From: Amycolatopsis xylanica
GTDB lineage: Bacteria; Actinomycetota; Actinomycetes; Mycobacteriales; Pseudonocardiaceae
Direction of reading: 5' to 3'
DNA: 64,000 bases
Assembly (NCBI RefSeq): GCF_900107045.1
Contig: NZ_FNON01000004.1
Location: 1 to 64,000 of the forward strand
This document shows, one piece after another, positions 8,144 to 16,676 of this stretch (the stretch's first letter is position 1; each line of letters begins with the position of its first letter). A program made the position numbers and the translations under genes. Below the pieces are notes generated by a model. That model did not search any database and was not told where the DNA came from. It was given only the letters and a program-made list of their open reading frames with translations.

Positions 8144-8706
8144 AGTGGACTGCCCGCAGCGGCAGCGCTGACGGCCCTCGCCTGAGCTTCACTTGTGGGT
8201 GCTGATGTCCCGGAGCGTGCAGAACGGGGGAGGGCAAATGTGGCGTGGTTGTCGCTGGCTGGGCGCGGGCCTTCCTCACCCAGTCGACCGTCGATGAAGG
8301 CTCACGACCGCTAACCCAACAAGTCAAGCAAGTTGACTGAGGGGGATTTGAGGCGTTGAACGACCCATTTCCTCCTCAGTCAACCGGCCTGACCTTGCCA
8401 GCAGGTGACCAGCCGCAGCCCGCGGGACGGCGGCACCTTTGATCTTCCGCCCAATACCTCACGCTGAGTGCGACCTTTGTGGACACTGAATCGGGCGCGG
8501 TTCATCGGCCGTGCGACAGCTGAATCCCGAGCCAGTCGCTGGCGGACAACTTCTCCGCGCGCCATGGCAATCGCAGCGAGACGCGAGCACCCCATACTTC
8601 CGTCCGATGGCGACCGAGGGCAAGGAGACTTCCGGTCTCCGTGCACAGCGACGAATTGCGGCGACATCCGGCCCGCGCGGGCCGCCTGAGGACTTTGGAG
8701 CAGTCA
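8144..8706. other. 563-bp spacer before the permease gene
   Basis: No convincing gene is seen. It contains an 11-bp inverted repeat, GTTGACTGAGG (8332-8342) and CCTCAGTCAAC (8374-8384), that could form a hairpin with a 31-nt loop. The right half (8400-8690) has no clear motif; it may be an untranslated leader of the permease. Confidence 0.5.
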
Positions 8707-10155
8707 ATGAGCCGACCAGGCCCGGACACCGGCCACACCTCGCTCGCCACGAACGTCCTCGGCGTGCCCGGAATCGTGTTCCTCGTGCTCGCCGCGGTCG
8801 CGCCGCTGACCGGGATGGTCGTGATCGCGGCGATCGGTATCGCGGTCGGCAACGGCGGCGGCATGGTCGCGGCGTTCCTGCTCGCGATGATCGTGCTGCT
8901 GCTGTTCGCGGTCGGCTACGCCCAGATGTCGAAGGTTCTCACCAGCGCGGGCGGTTTCTACGCCTTCGTGGTCAAAGGACTGGGCAAGACCATGGGGCTG
9001 GTCGCCGGGTTCGTCGCGATGCTCGGCTACAACTGCTTCGTCGCGGGAGCGATCGGCACCAGCGGGTTCTTCACCGCCGCGGTGTTCAAGGATGTCTTCG
9101 GCCTCGATCTCGACTGGAGCGTGTGGAGCGCGGTCTCCGTCGTGCTGGTCTTCCTGCTCAGCCGCCGCGGCATCGGCGTCAGTGCGAAAGTGCTGGGCGT
9201 CTCGCTGGTCCTCGAGGTGTCCATCCTGCTGATCCTGGACTTCAGTGTGCTGTTCCGGCACGGGTTCTCCTTCGCCGCGTTCGCCCCGTCCGTGATGCTG
9301 CAGGGTGCGAGCGGGCTGGCGCTGCTGTTCGCCGCGAACGCGTTCATCGGATTCGAGGCGACGGCGCTGTTCGGCGAAGAGGCCAAGAACCCCGTGCGAA
9401 CGATTCCGCGGGCGACCTACATCGCCATCGGGTTCATCGGGGCGTTCGCCGCGTTCACCACCTGGGCCGTGGTCAGCGCGATCGGCGTGGCACAGGCGCA
9501 GGACGTCGCCGTCGCACACCTGTCGGCGGGTGACCTGGTGTTCTCGGTGTCGCAGGACTACCTCGGCGGCGGCTTGACCAAGGCGATGATGCTGCTACTG
9601 GTCGTCAGTCTGTTCGCGGCCCTGCTGGCGCTGCACAATTCCGCCACTCGCTACCTGTATGCGCTGGGCCGGGTCCGGGTCCTGCCGAGCCCACTGGGCC
9701 GCACCCGCGTGGGTAACGGCGCGCCGCAGCACGCCGCGCTCGCCCAGCTGGCCTTCGGCTCGGCGGTGGCGCTGGTGTTCCGGATCGCCGGCCTCGACCC
9801 GGTCGCCGACCTCACCGCCAGCATGACCGGCTTCGGCACCCTGGGGATTCTCACCTTGCAGCTGCTCGCGGCGGTCGCGATCCTGGTCCACTTCCGCCGG
9901 ACACGCGACCGCCGAGTCGTGAAGACGTTCCTCGCACCCGGCCTGGGCGCGGCGGGCCTGGGGCTCATCGTGACACTGGCAATCTTGAACTTCCCGACGC
10001 TGGCCGGTTCCAGCAACGGCATCGTCCCGCACCTGCCGTGGCTGCTCCTGGTCGTCGCCCTTGCCGGGCTCCTGACAGCCGCATGGCTACGCCGGTACCG
10101 CCCCGAGACCTACCAGGCACTGGAAACCGACCTGGAGGCCGGACAGCGGTCGTGA
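8707..10155 (+). CDS. APC family amino-acid permease
   Basis: A 482-aa polytopic protein with about 12 hydrophobic helices. The first helix carries a Gly/Pro-rich stretch (GVPGIVFLVLAAVAPLTG) and the middle of the protein has the family motif NAFIGFEATALFGEEAKNPVRTIPRAT. These are typical of the amino acid-polyamine-organocation superfamily (YjeH/AdiC-like uptake or exchange). The substrate cannot be told. ATG 8707 is chosen over 8641 because GGAG lies 6 nt upstream and the residues before it do not look like a transporter. Its TGA lies inside the left arm of a long palindrome (10148-10195). Confidence 0.88.
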   Translation: MSRPGPDTGHTSLATNVLGVPGIVFLVLAAVAPLTGMVVIAAIGIAVGNGGGMVAAFLLAMIVLLLFAVGYAQMSKVLTSAGGFYAFVVKGLGKTMGLVAGFVAMLGYNCFVAGAIGTSGFFTAAVFKDVFGLDLDWSVWSAVSVVLVFLLSRRGIGVSAKVLGVSLVLEVSILLILDFSVLFRHGFSFAAFAPSVMLQGASGLALLFAANAFIGFEATALFGEEAKNPVRTIPRATYIAIGFIGAFAAFTTWAVVSAIGVAQAQDVAVAHLSAGDLVFSVSQDYLGGGLTKAMMLLLVVSLFAALLALHNSATRYLYALGRVRVLPSPLGRTRVGNGAPQHAALAQLAFGSAVALVFRIAGLDPVADLTASMTGFGTLGILTLQLLAAVAILVHFRRTRDRRVVKTFLAPGLGAAGLGLIVTLAILNFPTLAGSSNGIVPHLPWLLLVVALAGLLTAAWLRRYRPETYQALETDLEAGQRS

Positions 10156-10195
10156 GTGGTATCGCCGGTTCTAACCGGCCAAAACACTCACGACC
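10148..10195. repeat. GTCGTGAGTG long palindrome, copy 2, carrying two stop codons
   Basis: A 48-bp palindrome with GCCGGTT-CT-AACCGGC at its centre. The permease stop (TGA 10153-10155) lies in the left arm; the stop of the convergent response regulator (10190-10188 on the minus strand) lies in the right arm. It probably acts as a bidirectional terminator, although no T-run follows. Confidence 0.85.
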
Positions 10196-10865
10196 CCGGG
10201 GTGGAGCCGGTGCTGCGCAGGAAAGTGAGGGCGGCCAGCACCCGCAGGTTGTAGAGCGACCCGCGGCTTTCCGGCAGCCCCAGCTTGTGCGTGACGTTGT
10301 GCACCTGACCCTCCACGGTGGAGATCTTGGTGCCCATCTCGCGGGCGATGCCCCGGTTGGACCTGCCCTCGGCCATCAGCCCGAGAATCCGCCGCTCGTG
10401 TGGCGTGAGCAGCTCGAGCGGGTCGGCGACGCGGCGGCGGGACATCAGTTTGCCGATGATGTACGCGTCGATGACGACCTCGCCGCGGATGATCCTGGTG
10501 AACGCCTCGATCAGCTCGTCCAGGTCGCCCAGCCGCTCCTTGCCGAGGTAACCGATGGCGCGCGGGACCTCTTCCATGCTCAGCAGCCGCTCGGCGAACG
10601 CGGCCTCGGTGTAGTCCGACAGCATCAGCAGGCCGACGTCCGGGTAGCGGCCGCGTACCTCCTCGGCCACCGCGAGCCCGTCGGTGTCCTTCGCGTCGAC
10701 CAGCCGGATGTCGAGCAGCGCCAGATCCGGCGCGGTCTCGTCGACGAGCGGCAGCGCCTCCTCCCTGGTCCTGGCCCGGCCGACCACGTCGATGCCCCGG
10801 CCACGCAACGAGTCGGTGAGCAGGTCGAGCAACAGGCCCTCGTTCTCCACGATCACGATTCGCAC
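10188..10865 (-). CDS. Two-component response regulator, NarL/LuxR type
   Basis: A 225-aa response regulator. The receiver domain has IVIVENEG with the acidic pocket and phosphoacceptor Asp52 in LALLDIRL. The C-terminal LuxR-type helix-turn-helix is LTPHERRILGLMAEGRSN followed by IAREMGTKISTVEGQVHN. The GTG start at 10865 overlaps the end of the kinase gene by 13 bp, so it is translationally coupled to its partner. It is convergent with the permease and ends inside the shared palindrome. Confidence 0.92.
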   Translation of the reverse strand: MRIVIVENEGLLLDLLTDSLRGRGIDVVGRARTREEALPLVDETAPDLALLDIRLVDAKDTDGLAVAEEVRGRYPDVGLLMLSDYTEAAFAERLLSMEEVPRAIGYLGKERLGDLDELIEAFTRIIRGEVVIDAYIIGKLMSRRRVADPLELLTPHERRILGLMAEGRSNRGIAREMGTKISTVEGQVHNVTHKLGLPESRGSLYNLRVLAALTFLRSTGSTPGS

Positions 10866-12544
10866 AGCGCTTCTCCCGGGATGACGGCCCGCACCGTGGT
10901 GCCATGGCCTGGTGGACTCACGAAGGTCAAGCGTCCGTTCACCGCTTCCGCACGCGCGCGCAGCCCGTTGAGCGCGGACGCGCCGCCTCGGCCGTTGTCG
11001 GTGACTTCGACGACGAGCTGACCGGGCTCCGCCTGCACGCGGACGCCTGCTTCCGTCGCTTTGGCGTGCTTGTAGACGTTGGCCAGCGCCTCGCTGATCA
11101 CGAAGTACGCGGTGACCTCCACTTCCTCCGGCCATCGCCGCGGCGAAACGGCGAAGGTGACCGGCAGCGCGGCCCGGTCGGCCAGGTTCTCCACGGCCGC
11201 GGTGAGGCCGTGGTCGCGCAGCACGGTCGGGTAGATGCCCTGGGTCAGCTGACGCATCGTGCGGACCGCGTCGGTCAGCTCGGTGTGCGCCCGGCGGACG
11301 GCGGCGCTGGGGTGCTCGTGCTCGGCTGTGTCCAGCAGCATCAAGATCCGGAAGAACCGGGCCTGGGTCTCGTCGTGCAGATCGCGCTGGATGCGCTGCC
11401 GCTCGGTGGCGGCCGTCTGCGCCAGCTGCCTGCGCGAGGCGCGCAACTGCTCCAGCTGGGCCTGCAAGGTCGCGTACATGCGGGCGTTGTCGATGGCCAG
11501 CCCGACCGCCGCCACCGCCGCGTCCATCACCTTCGGCTGGGCGTCCAGCGCCGGGTCGTGCTCGATCACCGCGATCAGCCGGTCCCGCCTGCGCACCTCG
11601 GTGGTCGAGCCTGCGCCCGCGAAGACCCGCCTGCCGTGGATGTCGACCAGCTCCCCACTGTCCAATGTGTACTTGATGGTCAGCGTCGGGTCGTCGAGGC
11701 CCTTGCTCAGCGTGTGCTGCAGCGCCGCCGGGTCGGCGAAGGCCGTGTAGTCGCGTTTGATGTCCACCAGCAGGTTGACCAGCACCTCCGGCGCGAGTTT
11801 GCGCAGCACCCAGCGCACCAGGTACAGCAGCGGCACCATCACGATCACCGCGATGGTGAACAGCCACGCCAGCGCGGTCTTGACCGCCAGCGAGGTGGTC
11901 AGCACGGTCGCCACCGCCTCGGCGATCTTGAACGAGGCGGCGGCGATGAACCCCAGCCACACCGGCCCGGTCGGGCGGCGCCGCAGCTTCGCCGTGCTCA
12001 GCCACCGCCACAGCACGATGCCGGTCGCGCCGATCCCCATGACCGCGCCGAGCGCGCTGCCCAGCGTGCCCCAGAACGTCACCGGCTTGGCGATGCCGAT
12101 TCCCCACGGCGGCGTCGGATGGTCGACGAAGTAGCGCGCGACCTGCGTGCCGATCGAGATGACGTACGAGGCCACCACGTAGCCCCAGTCCACCCGGCCG
12201 CTGAGCCGCCCGGTCGGCCACGTCATCAGGACGTGCGCCGCCACGCCCATCCACGCGTAGGCCAGACAGAACCCGACGGCGAACAGCACGCCGTCGGCGG
12301 AGCGGAGATACTGCAGGTAGTAGACGGCGGCGCCGAACACCATGAGCGCGCCGATCCGCGGGGACGGCAGCCGGACCCACACGACGAGCCCCGCGACGAT
12401 GACCACGACGCCGACCACGCGCGGCGGGAACTCCTGCCACCACAGCGAACCGTCGGCGGGCCACGACACGGCCATCGTCCAGGCGAACACGGCGAGCGCG
12501 GCGGCTCCCGCCCACCAGCGCTGACCTGCCGCGTTCACCGTCAC
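10853..12544 (-). CDS. Membrane sensor histidine kinase, HisKA_3 type
   Basis: A 563-aa kinase. The N-terminal half has about eight hydrophobic helices (to about residue 260), then a GAF-like region, a short coiled coil (QAQLEQLRASRRQLAQ), the HisKA_3 dimerisation domain with ERQRIQRDLHDETQARF (phospho-His near residue 390) and a HATPase with SEALANVYKHAKA and VTDNGRGG. The GTG at 12544 is preferred since AGGGAGG is 8 nt upstream; an ATG at 12568 is in frame. The signal is unknown. It pairs with the overlapping LuxR-type regulator. Confidence 0.9.
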   Translation of the reverse strand: MTVNAAGQRWWAGAAALAVFAWTMAVSWPADGSLWWQEFPPRVVGVVVIVAGLVVWVRLPSPRIGALMVFGAAVYYLQYLRSADGVLFAVGFCLAYAWMGVAAHVLMTWPTGRLSGRVDWGYVVASYVISIGTQVARYFVDHPTPPWGIGIAKPVTFWGTLGSALGAVMGIGATGIVLWRWLSTAKLRRRPTGPVWLGFIAAASFKIAEAVATVLTTSLAVKTALAWLFTIAVIVMVPLLYLVRWVLRKLAPEVLVNLLVDIKRDYTAFADPAALQHTLSKGLDDPTLTIKYTLDSGELVDIHGRRVFAGAGSTTEVRRRDRLIAVIEHDPALDAQPKVMDAAVAAVGLAIDNARMYATLQAQLEQLRASRRQLAQTAATERQRIQRDLHDETQARFFRILMLLDTAEHEHPSAAVRRAHTELTDAVRTMRQLTQGIYPTVLRDHGLTAAVENLADRAALPVTFAVSPRRWPEEVEVTAYFVISEALANVYKHAKATEAGVRVQAEPGQLVVEVTDNGRGGASALNGLRARAEAVNGRLTFVSPPGHGTTVRAVIPGEALCES

Positions 12545-12710
12545 GTCGGTACCTCCCTGACAGATCATCTACACGCCACCACGGTTGGCAACCAAGGTTT
12601 CCGGGTCTTCCGGCCAGGTTTCCAGCCCACGCCAGGTCAAGGTCTTCCCGGCGACCGCGCCGCCACGGCGGCGCAGGCTGTAGTCGTACCGCGACAAGGG
12701 AGGAAAACCC

Positions 12711-13259
12711 ATGAGAATCCGACGATTGGCGGCGCTCGCACTGGCCGTCGTCTCACTGCCGTTGACAGCGACCGGCGTCGCACACGCCGACACCGCGGAG
12801 GCGCTGGCGGCCTGCCGCCGGTCCGCGGCTTCGGACTTCAGCGACATCAACGTGATCGTCCAGGGCAACGGCGGCGGGAGCGTCCCGAGGGGCGCCGATC
12901 CCGGCAACGTGCTGCGCACCGGCGACGTGTTCCTGCTGCTCCCGTCGTTCTACGCGAAGGTCAAGATCGACAGCTGGCTATGGGGCCCCAGCTACGGCGA
13001 GAACGGCAACGGTGTGCGGGCGGCGAACGACTTCCCCTATCCGGGCCTTTCCCAGTACTCGGCGGTGCTGCGTTTCAACAACAACCCGACCGGCTGGGTC
13101 GGCGCGCCAGCGCAGGCGACCGCGTTCGCGCAGTGCACCGTCTGGGGCGGTCCGCGGGTCCGCCTGCTCTTCGGCGTGAACGACAGCAAGCTCAGTGACA
13201 ACAGCGGCTACTGGTGGTTCAGCTACTACCAGTACATGCACGACCGCACCCACCGCTGA
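12711..13259 (+). CDS. Secreted hypothetical protein
   Basis: A 182-aa protein with a clear Sec signal peptide (MRIRRLAALALAVVSLPLTA, probable cleavage at AHA/DTA near residue 27). The mature part is rich in Gly, Asn, Trp and Tyr and ends in WWFSYYQYMHDRTHR; it has two cysteines (about residues 35 and 143) that could pair. No family is recognised. GGAGGAAAA precedes the ATG. A membrane-anchored partner follows 17 bp downstream. Confidence 0.75.
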   Translation: MRIRRLAALALAVVSLPLTATGVAHADTAEALAACRRSAASDFSDINVIVQGNGGGSVPRGADPGNVLRTGDVFLLLPSFYAKVKIDSWLWGPSYGENGNGVRAANDFPYPGLSQYSAVLRFNNNPTGWVGAPAQATAFAQCTVWGGPRVRLLFGVNDSKLSDNSGYWWFSYYQYMHDRTHR

Positions 13260-13276
13260 CCTCGAAGGAGGATGGC

Positions 13277-13828
13277 ATGCGACGCGGCGGCATGGTGACA
13301 ACGCTCGGCCTGATCGGCAGCCTGCTGGGGATACTCGGATTCCTGGGTGTGCAGACCTATCATGATCTGGAACGGCCCGCTCGCGCTCCGGCCAGCAGCG
13401 TGGTGCGCCAGGTCGACGTCCCGGCGCAGGACAACTGGGATTACATCCACCTGGCCGATGACGCCTGTGCCGCCGCGGTCGCCAGGGTCGGCGAAGCGAA
13501 CAAGTACGCCAACAGCGGCAAGCTGTTCGTCAGCTGGGCCAAGAAGGTCGGCGAGCTGCGCGCCGACCTTCTTGGCCGCTGGAAACAGACCGCGACCGCG
13601 GGCCGGTCAGCCGCGCTCGCCAACGAGACCGCGAAGGTTTGGTCCGATTACGCGAACGCCAACTGGCATTGGACCGAGATGACCAAGCAGGTCTCCGCAG
13701 GCCGTCTCGACGCGGCCCGAGGCCAGTTCGACCAGTACCGCAAGTACGACGACTCGGCCGTGCAGCGCGCCAACCAGCTCGGCTACAGCATCTGCAACTA
13801 CGCCTGGGCCCGCCCGGTTTCCTGGTAG
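13277..13828 (+). CDS. Membrane-anchored extracytoplasmic hypothetical protein
   Basis: A 183-aa protein with an N-terminal hydrophobic segment (VTTLGLIGSLLGILGFLG) that is a signal anchor, then a helical extracytoplasmic part rich in Trp, Ala and Tyr. GAAGGAGG precedes the ATG at 13277, within the frame that opens earlier. It follows the secreted 12711 gene by 17 bp and probably shares its transcript. Function unknown. Confidence 0.72.
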   Translation: MRRGGMVTTLGLIGSLLGILGFLGVQTYHDLERPARAPASSVVRQVDVPAQDNWDYIHLADDACAAAVARVGEANKYANSGKLFVSWAKKVGELRADLLGRWKQTATAGRSAALANETAKVWSDYANANWHWTEMTKQVSAGRLDAARGQFDQYRKYDDSAVQRANQLGYSICNYAWARPVSW

Positions 13829-13895
13829 TCGCGAGGTGTCCATGCGCGATAACCGGCATTCACCCGATTCGCGCGATCATGGATAATCGCCGACC

Positions 13896-16307
13896 ATGAC
13901 GAATGCGGATTCAGGAGAAAGTCCTACAATTTTCAAGGATCTCCTGAAAAGCCACCGGCTCCGCGCGAAGCTCACCCAAGAAGAGCTTTCCGACAGCTCC
14001 GGCGTCAGCGTCCGGGCCATCAGCGACATGGAACGCGGAGTCGCCAAAGGACCTCGGAGTCAAACGGTCACGGCGCTCGCGGCCCCCTTGGGCTTGAGTG
14101 AGCCTGAGCTGGCGCGGTTGCACAAGAGCGCGAGGCGGGGCCGGGCTCAGCCGGACAACCCCACCGCTGTCCCGTTCCCGGCGTACGCGCTGCCTGCCGA
14201 TCTCGACGATCTCACTGGTCGCGAGCATGATCTCGACGCCCTGCGCGCGCTCGCCGAGGAACTGCGCGGCGCCAACCTCCGGTCGGGGCGGGTGGCGGTA
14301 CTGAGTGGTCCGCCTGGTGCGGGCAAGACCAGTCTCGCCGTGCGGGCGGCTCACGAACTCGCCGCCGGATTCCCCGATGGTCACCTCTTTTTGAAACTGC
14401 GGGGAATGTCGCCCGAACCACGCGATCCGGCCGCTGTATTACAGACGGCCCTGCGCGCCCTCGGTGTCGATGCGCAAGCCATTCCGGCGGAGCCGGAACA
14501 ACGGGCAGGCCTGTGTCAGGCGCTGCTCAAGGATCGGGCCATGCTGATCGTGCTCGACGACGCCGCCGACGAAGCGCAAGTGCGCCCGCTGCTCATCGGT
14601 GGCGGACGATGTCTCACGCTGATCACCGCCCGCCAGATGCTGGTGGGGCTCGAGGGTTCGAGGCGCCTGTCTCTCGGCGTGCTCGACCGGGATGACGCCG
14701 TCGCGTTGCTCACGAGCATCGCGGGTCCGCGTGTCACGCAGGAGCACACGGCAGCCCTCGAGCTGGTGGACTTGTGCGATCGGCTGCCGCTCGCGCTGCG
14801 GATAGCCGGTAACCGGCTCGCCAGCCGGCCTGCTTGGTCTCTGTCGGGGCTCGTCGAACAGCTGCGCGACCGCAACAAGCGCTTGACCACCCTTACCGCG
14901 GGCAGCCTCAGCGTGCGAGCCGTGATCGAGCTGTCTTATCGTCAGCTGTCCCCGGCCGCGGCCATGGCCTTCCGCAGGCTCTCGCTCGTGCCCTCGGCCG
15001 ACTTCTCCGTCGGAGCGGCGATGGCGCTCATCGACGCCGCGCACGAGCGCGAGGTGGTCGACATCCTGGAGGGACTGGTCGACGACAGCCTGCTGCAGGT
15101 CTCCGACCGGGACGGCCGGTATCAATTCCACGACCTGCTCGCGGTGTTCGCCGCGGAACAGCTCGCTCAAGAGGAGTCCGAGGAGGCGGCCGAGGCCGCC
15201 CAGCGTCGGCTGACCGACTGGCTGGTCGGCACCGCGATCGCGGCGTTCAGCTACTTCCAGTCCGGGGACTTCTACCCGGCCGGCCAGGTGACGGGGTCGC
15301 CGACCGAGACGCTTTCGTTCAGCGACCGCGCCGGCGCACGTCGCTGGCTCGATGTCGAGGCCGACAGCTGGCTCTCGGCCGCGCGGCGCTCGGCCACTCA
15401 CGGCGGGCATCAGCAGCTCAACGAGCTGGCCAACACTTTGCCCTGGTTCATGGACATCGGCGAGAGCATGAACGCCGCCTACGAGGTCTTCGAACTCGCG
15501 GTGCGGTCCGCCGTGGCGATCGGCAGCAAGCACGACGAGGCGACCCATCGCATCAACATCTCCTTCATGCACGCAACCGTCTTCGGCCGGCCGGATGCCG
15601 CCATCGAGGCGGCGCGGGAGGCGTTGGAAGCGGCGGTGGCGGCCGGCGACCCCACCAATCAAGGCTGGGCGAAGGTCGCGCTGATGAGCGGCTACCTCTA
15701 CACGGGCACACCACCGGCCTCGACCGCACTGCTCGACGAAGCGGCAAGACTGTTCGAGGAGGGCGATTGCCAGCTCGGCAGGCAGTACGTACGCATCATC
15801 CGAGCCAATTACTGCCACACGGCGGGGCTGTTCGCCGACGCGGCGCTGGAATTCGACGCCTGCATCAGCGATCTGCGACAGCAGCAGCCCGGCACTCCCA
15901 CCCCGGGCAACGACGCCACCCACGCCCACCTGCTGGTGCGCTCGGCGGTCAACCTCGCGACGCTGAACTCATTCGAGCTGGCGGTGAGCCGATGCGACGA
16001 AGCGTTCCGGTTGTACGACCGCTGGGGTTCCAGCATCGGCAAGGCACAGGCGCTCCGAACCAGCGGCACTGTGCAAGGGCGACGCGGCGAACACGCGGAC
16101 GCACGGAAGCGCTTGACCGCGGCACTGGAGCTGTTCGAAAAGATAGGAATGCTGCAGTGCCAGGCCGACGCGCTGTGCGAACTGGCCGATTCAGCAGATC
16201 AGCTCGGCGACGCGGACACCGCGCGAGAAGAACGAGAACACGCGCTTTCGCTCTATGAGATGCTCAATAGCAACAAAGCGGCCGAGTTACGAGCGAAGAT
16301 GGGATGA
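13896..16307 (+). CDS. HTH / NB-ARC / TPR regulator (STAND ATPase)
   Basis: An 803-aa AfsR-like regulator without the SARP winged helix. An XRE-type helix-turn-helix lies at residues 15-80 (LRAKLTQEELSDSSGVSVRA, then ISDMERG). The NB-ARC ATPase follows with Walker A GPPGAGKTS (138-146), Walker B MLIVLDDAAD and a GNRLASRPAW segment. The C-terminal 350 residues are TPR-like helical repeats that usually sense a ligand or partner. Such proteins link a signal to transcription in actinomycetes. No obvious antibiotic cluster follows; the only downstream gene on the same strand is the Gfo/Idh/MocA oxidoreductase. Confidence 0.88.
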   Translation: MTNADSGESPTIFKDLLKSHRLRAKLTQEELSDSSGVSVRAISDMERGVAKGPRSQTVTALAAPLGLSEPELARLHKSARRGRAQPDNPTAVPFPAYALPADLDDLTGREHDLDALRALAEELRGANLRSGRVAVLSGPPGAGKTSLAVRAAHELAAGFPDGHLFLKLRGMSPEPRDPAAVLQTALRALGVDAQAIPAEPEQRAGLCQALLKDRAMLIVLDDAADEAQVRPLLIGGGRCLTLITARQMLVGLEGSRRLSLGVLDRDDAVALLTSIAGPRVTQEHTAALELVDLCDRLPLALRIAGNRLASRPAWSLSGLVEQLRDRNKRLTTLTAGSLSVRAVIELSYRQLSPAAAMAFRRLSLVPSADFSVGAAMALIDAAHEREVVDILEGLVDDSLLQVSDRDGRYQFHDLLAVFAAEQLAQEESEEAAEAAQRRLTDWLVGTAIAAFSYFQSGDFYPAGQVTGSPTETLSFSDRAGARRWLDVEADSWLSAARRSATHGGHQQLNELANTLPWFMDIGESMNAAYEVFELAVRSAVAIGSKHDEATHRINISFMHATVFGRPDAAIEAAREALEAAVAAGDPTNQGWAKVALMSGYLYTGTPPASTALLDEAARLFEEGDCQLGRQYVRIIRANYCHTAGLFADAALEFDACISDLRQQQPGTPTPGNDATHAHLLVRSAVNLATLNSFELAVSRCDEAFRLYDRWGSSIGKAQALRTSGTVQGRRGEHADARKRLTAALELFEKIGMLQCQADALCELADSADQLGDADTAREEREHALSLYEMLNSNKAAELRAKMG

Positions 16308-16676
16308 CCAGCACGAAGCTTTTCGTCTCATGTCCAGGTTCTGTTCATGACGACAACCTCGGCTGGAAGCCGACCACACGGATCCGTGCCGGAGAAACCC
16401 GCGGAAGCACCGTGCTTCCGCGCGGACGCAGCCGTCATCTCCGGAGGCATCGATTCCAGCAAATCGAGCAGCGCCGGCGTCGAGGGTGGCACGATCTGAT
16501 GCCATCGCATCGGCGCGGACCGGGAGCGGCCAGCGATGTCGCCCGCGTGCGACGTTTTACATATTTTGAAGGCAACCTCTTCGCGCTGTTGCCCCTCCTC
16601 ACGAGAAGCCAATAGCTTGAATCGACAGCCGAAAGCCGCATTCTTTGCCGGCACGCGATGGGATTCAGGGATAGCC
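16308..16676. other. Spacer between the NB-ARC regulator and the oxidoreductase
   Basis: A 369-bp stretch with a strong hairpin at 16400-16422 and an AT-richer patch (GTTTTACATATTTTGAAGG, near 16552). No supported gene. The AT-rich patch may hold the promoter of the oxidoreductase gene at 16677. Confidence 0.5.
16400..16422. terminator. Hairpin after the NB-ARC gene
   Basis: Eleven bases (CGCGGAAGCAC) and their perfect inverse (GTGCTTCCGCG) are separated by one base. It starts 93 bp after the NB-ARC stop. No T-run follows, so it would be a T-less actinobacterial-type terminator or a processing hairpin. Confidence 0.55.

Noticed and set aside
10188..12515. 775-aa minus-strand frame covering kinase and response regulator
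   Set aside because: Only its last 225 residues are real (the response regulator). The rest is a shadow of the histidine kinase frame.
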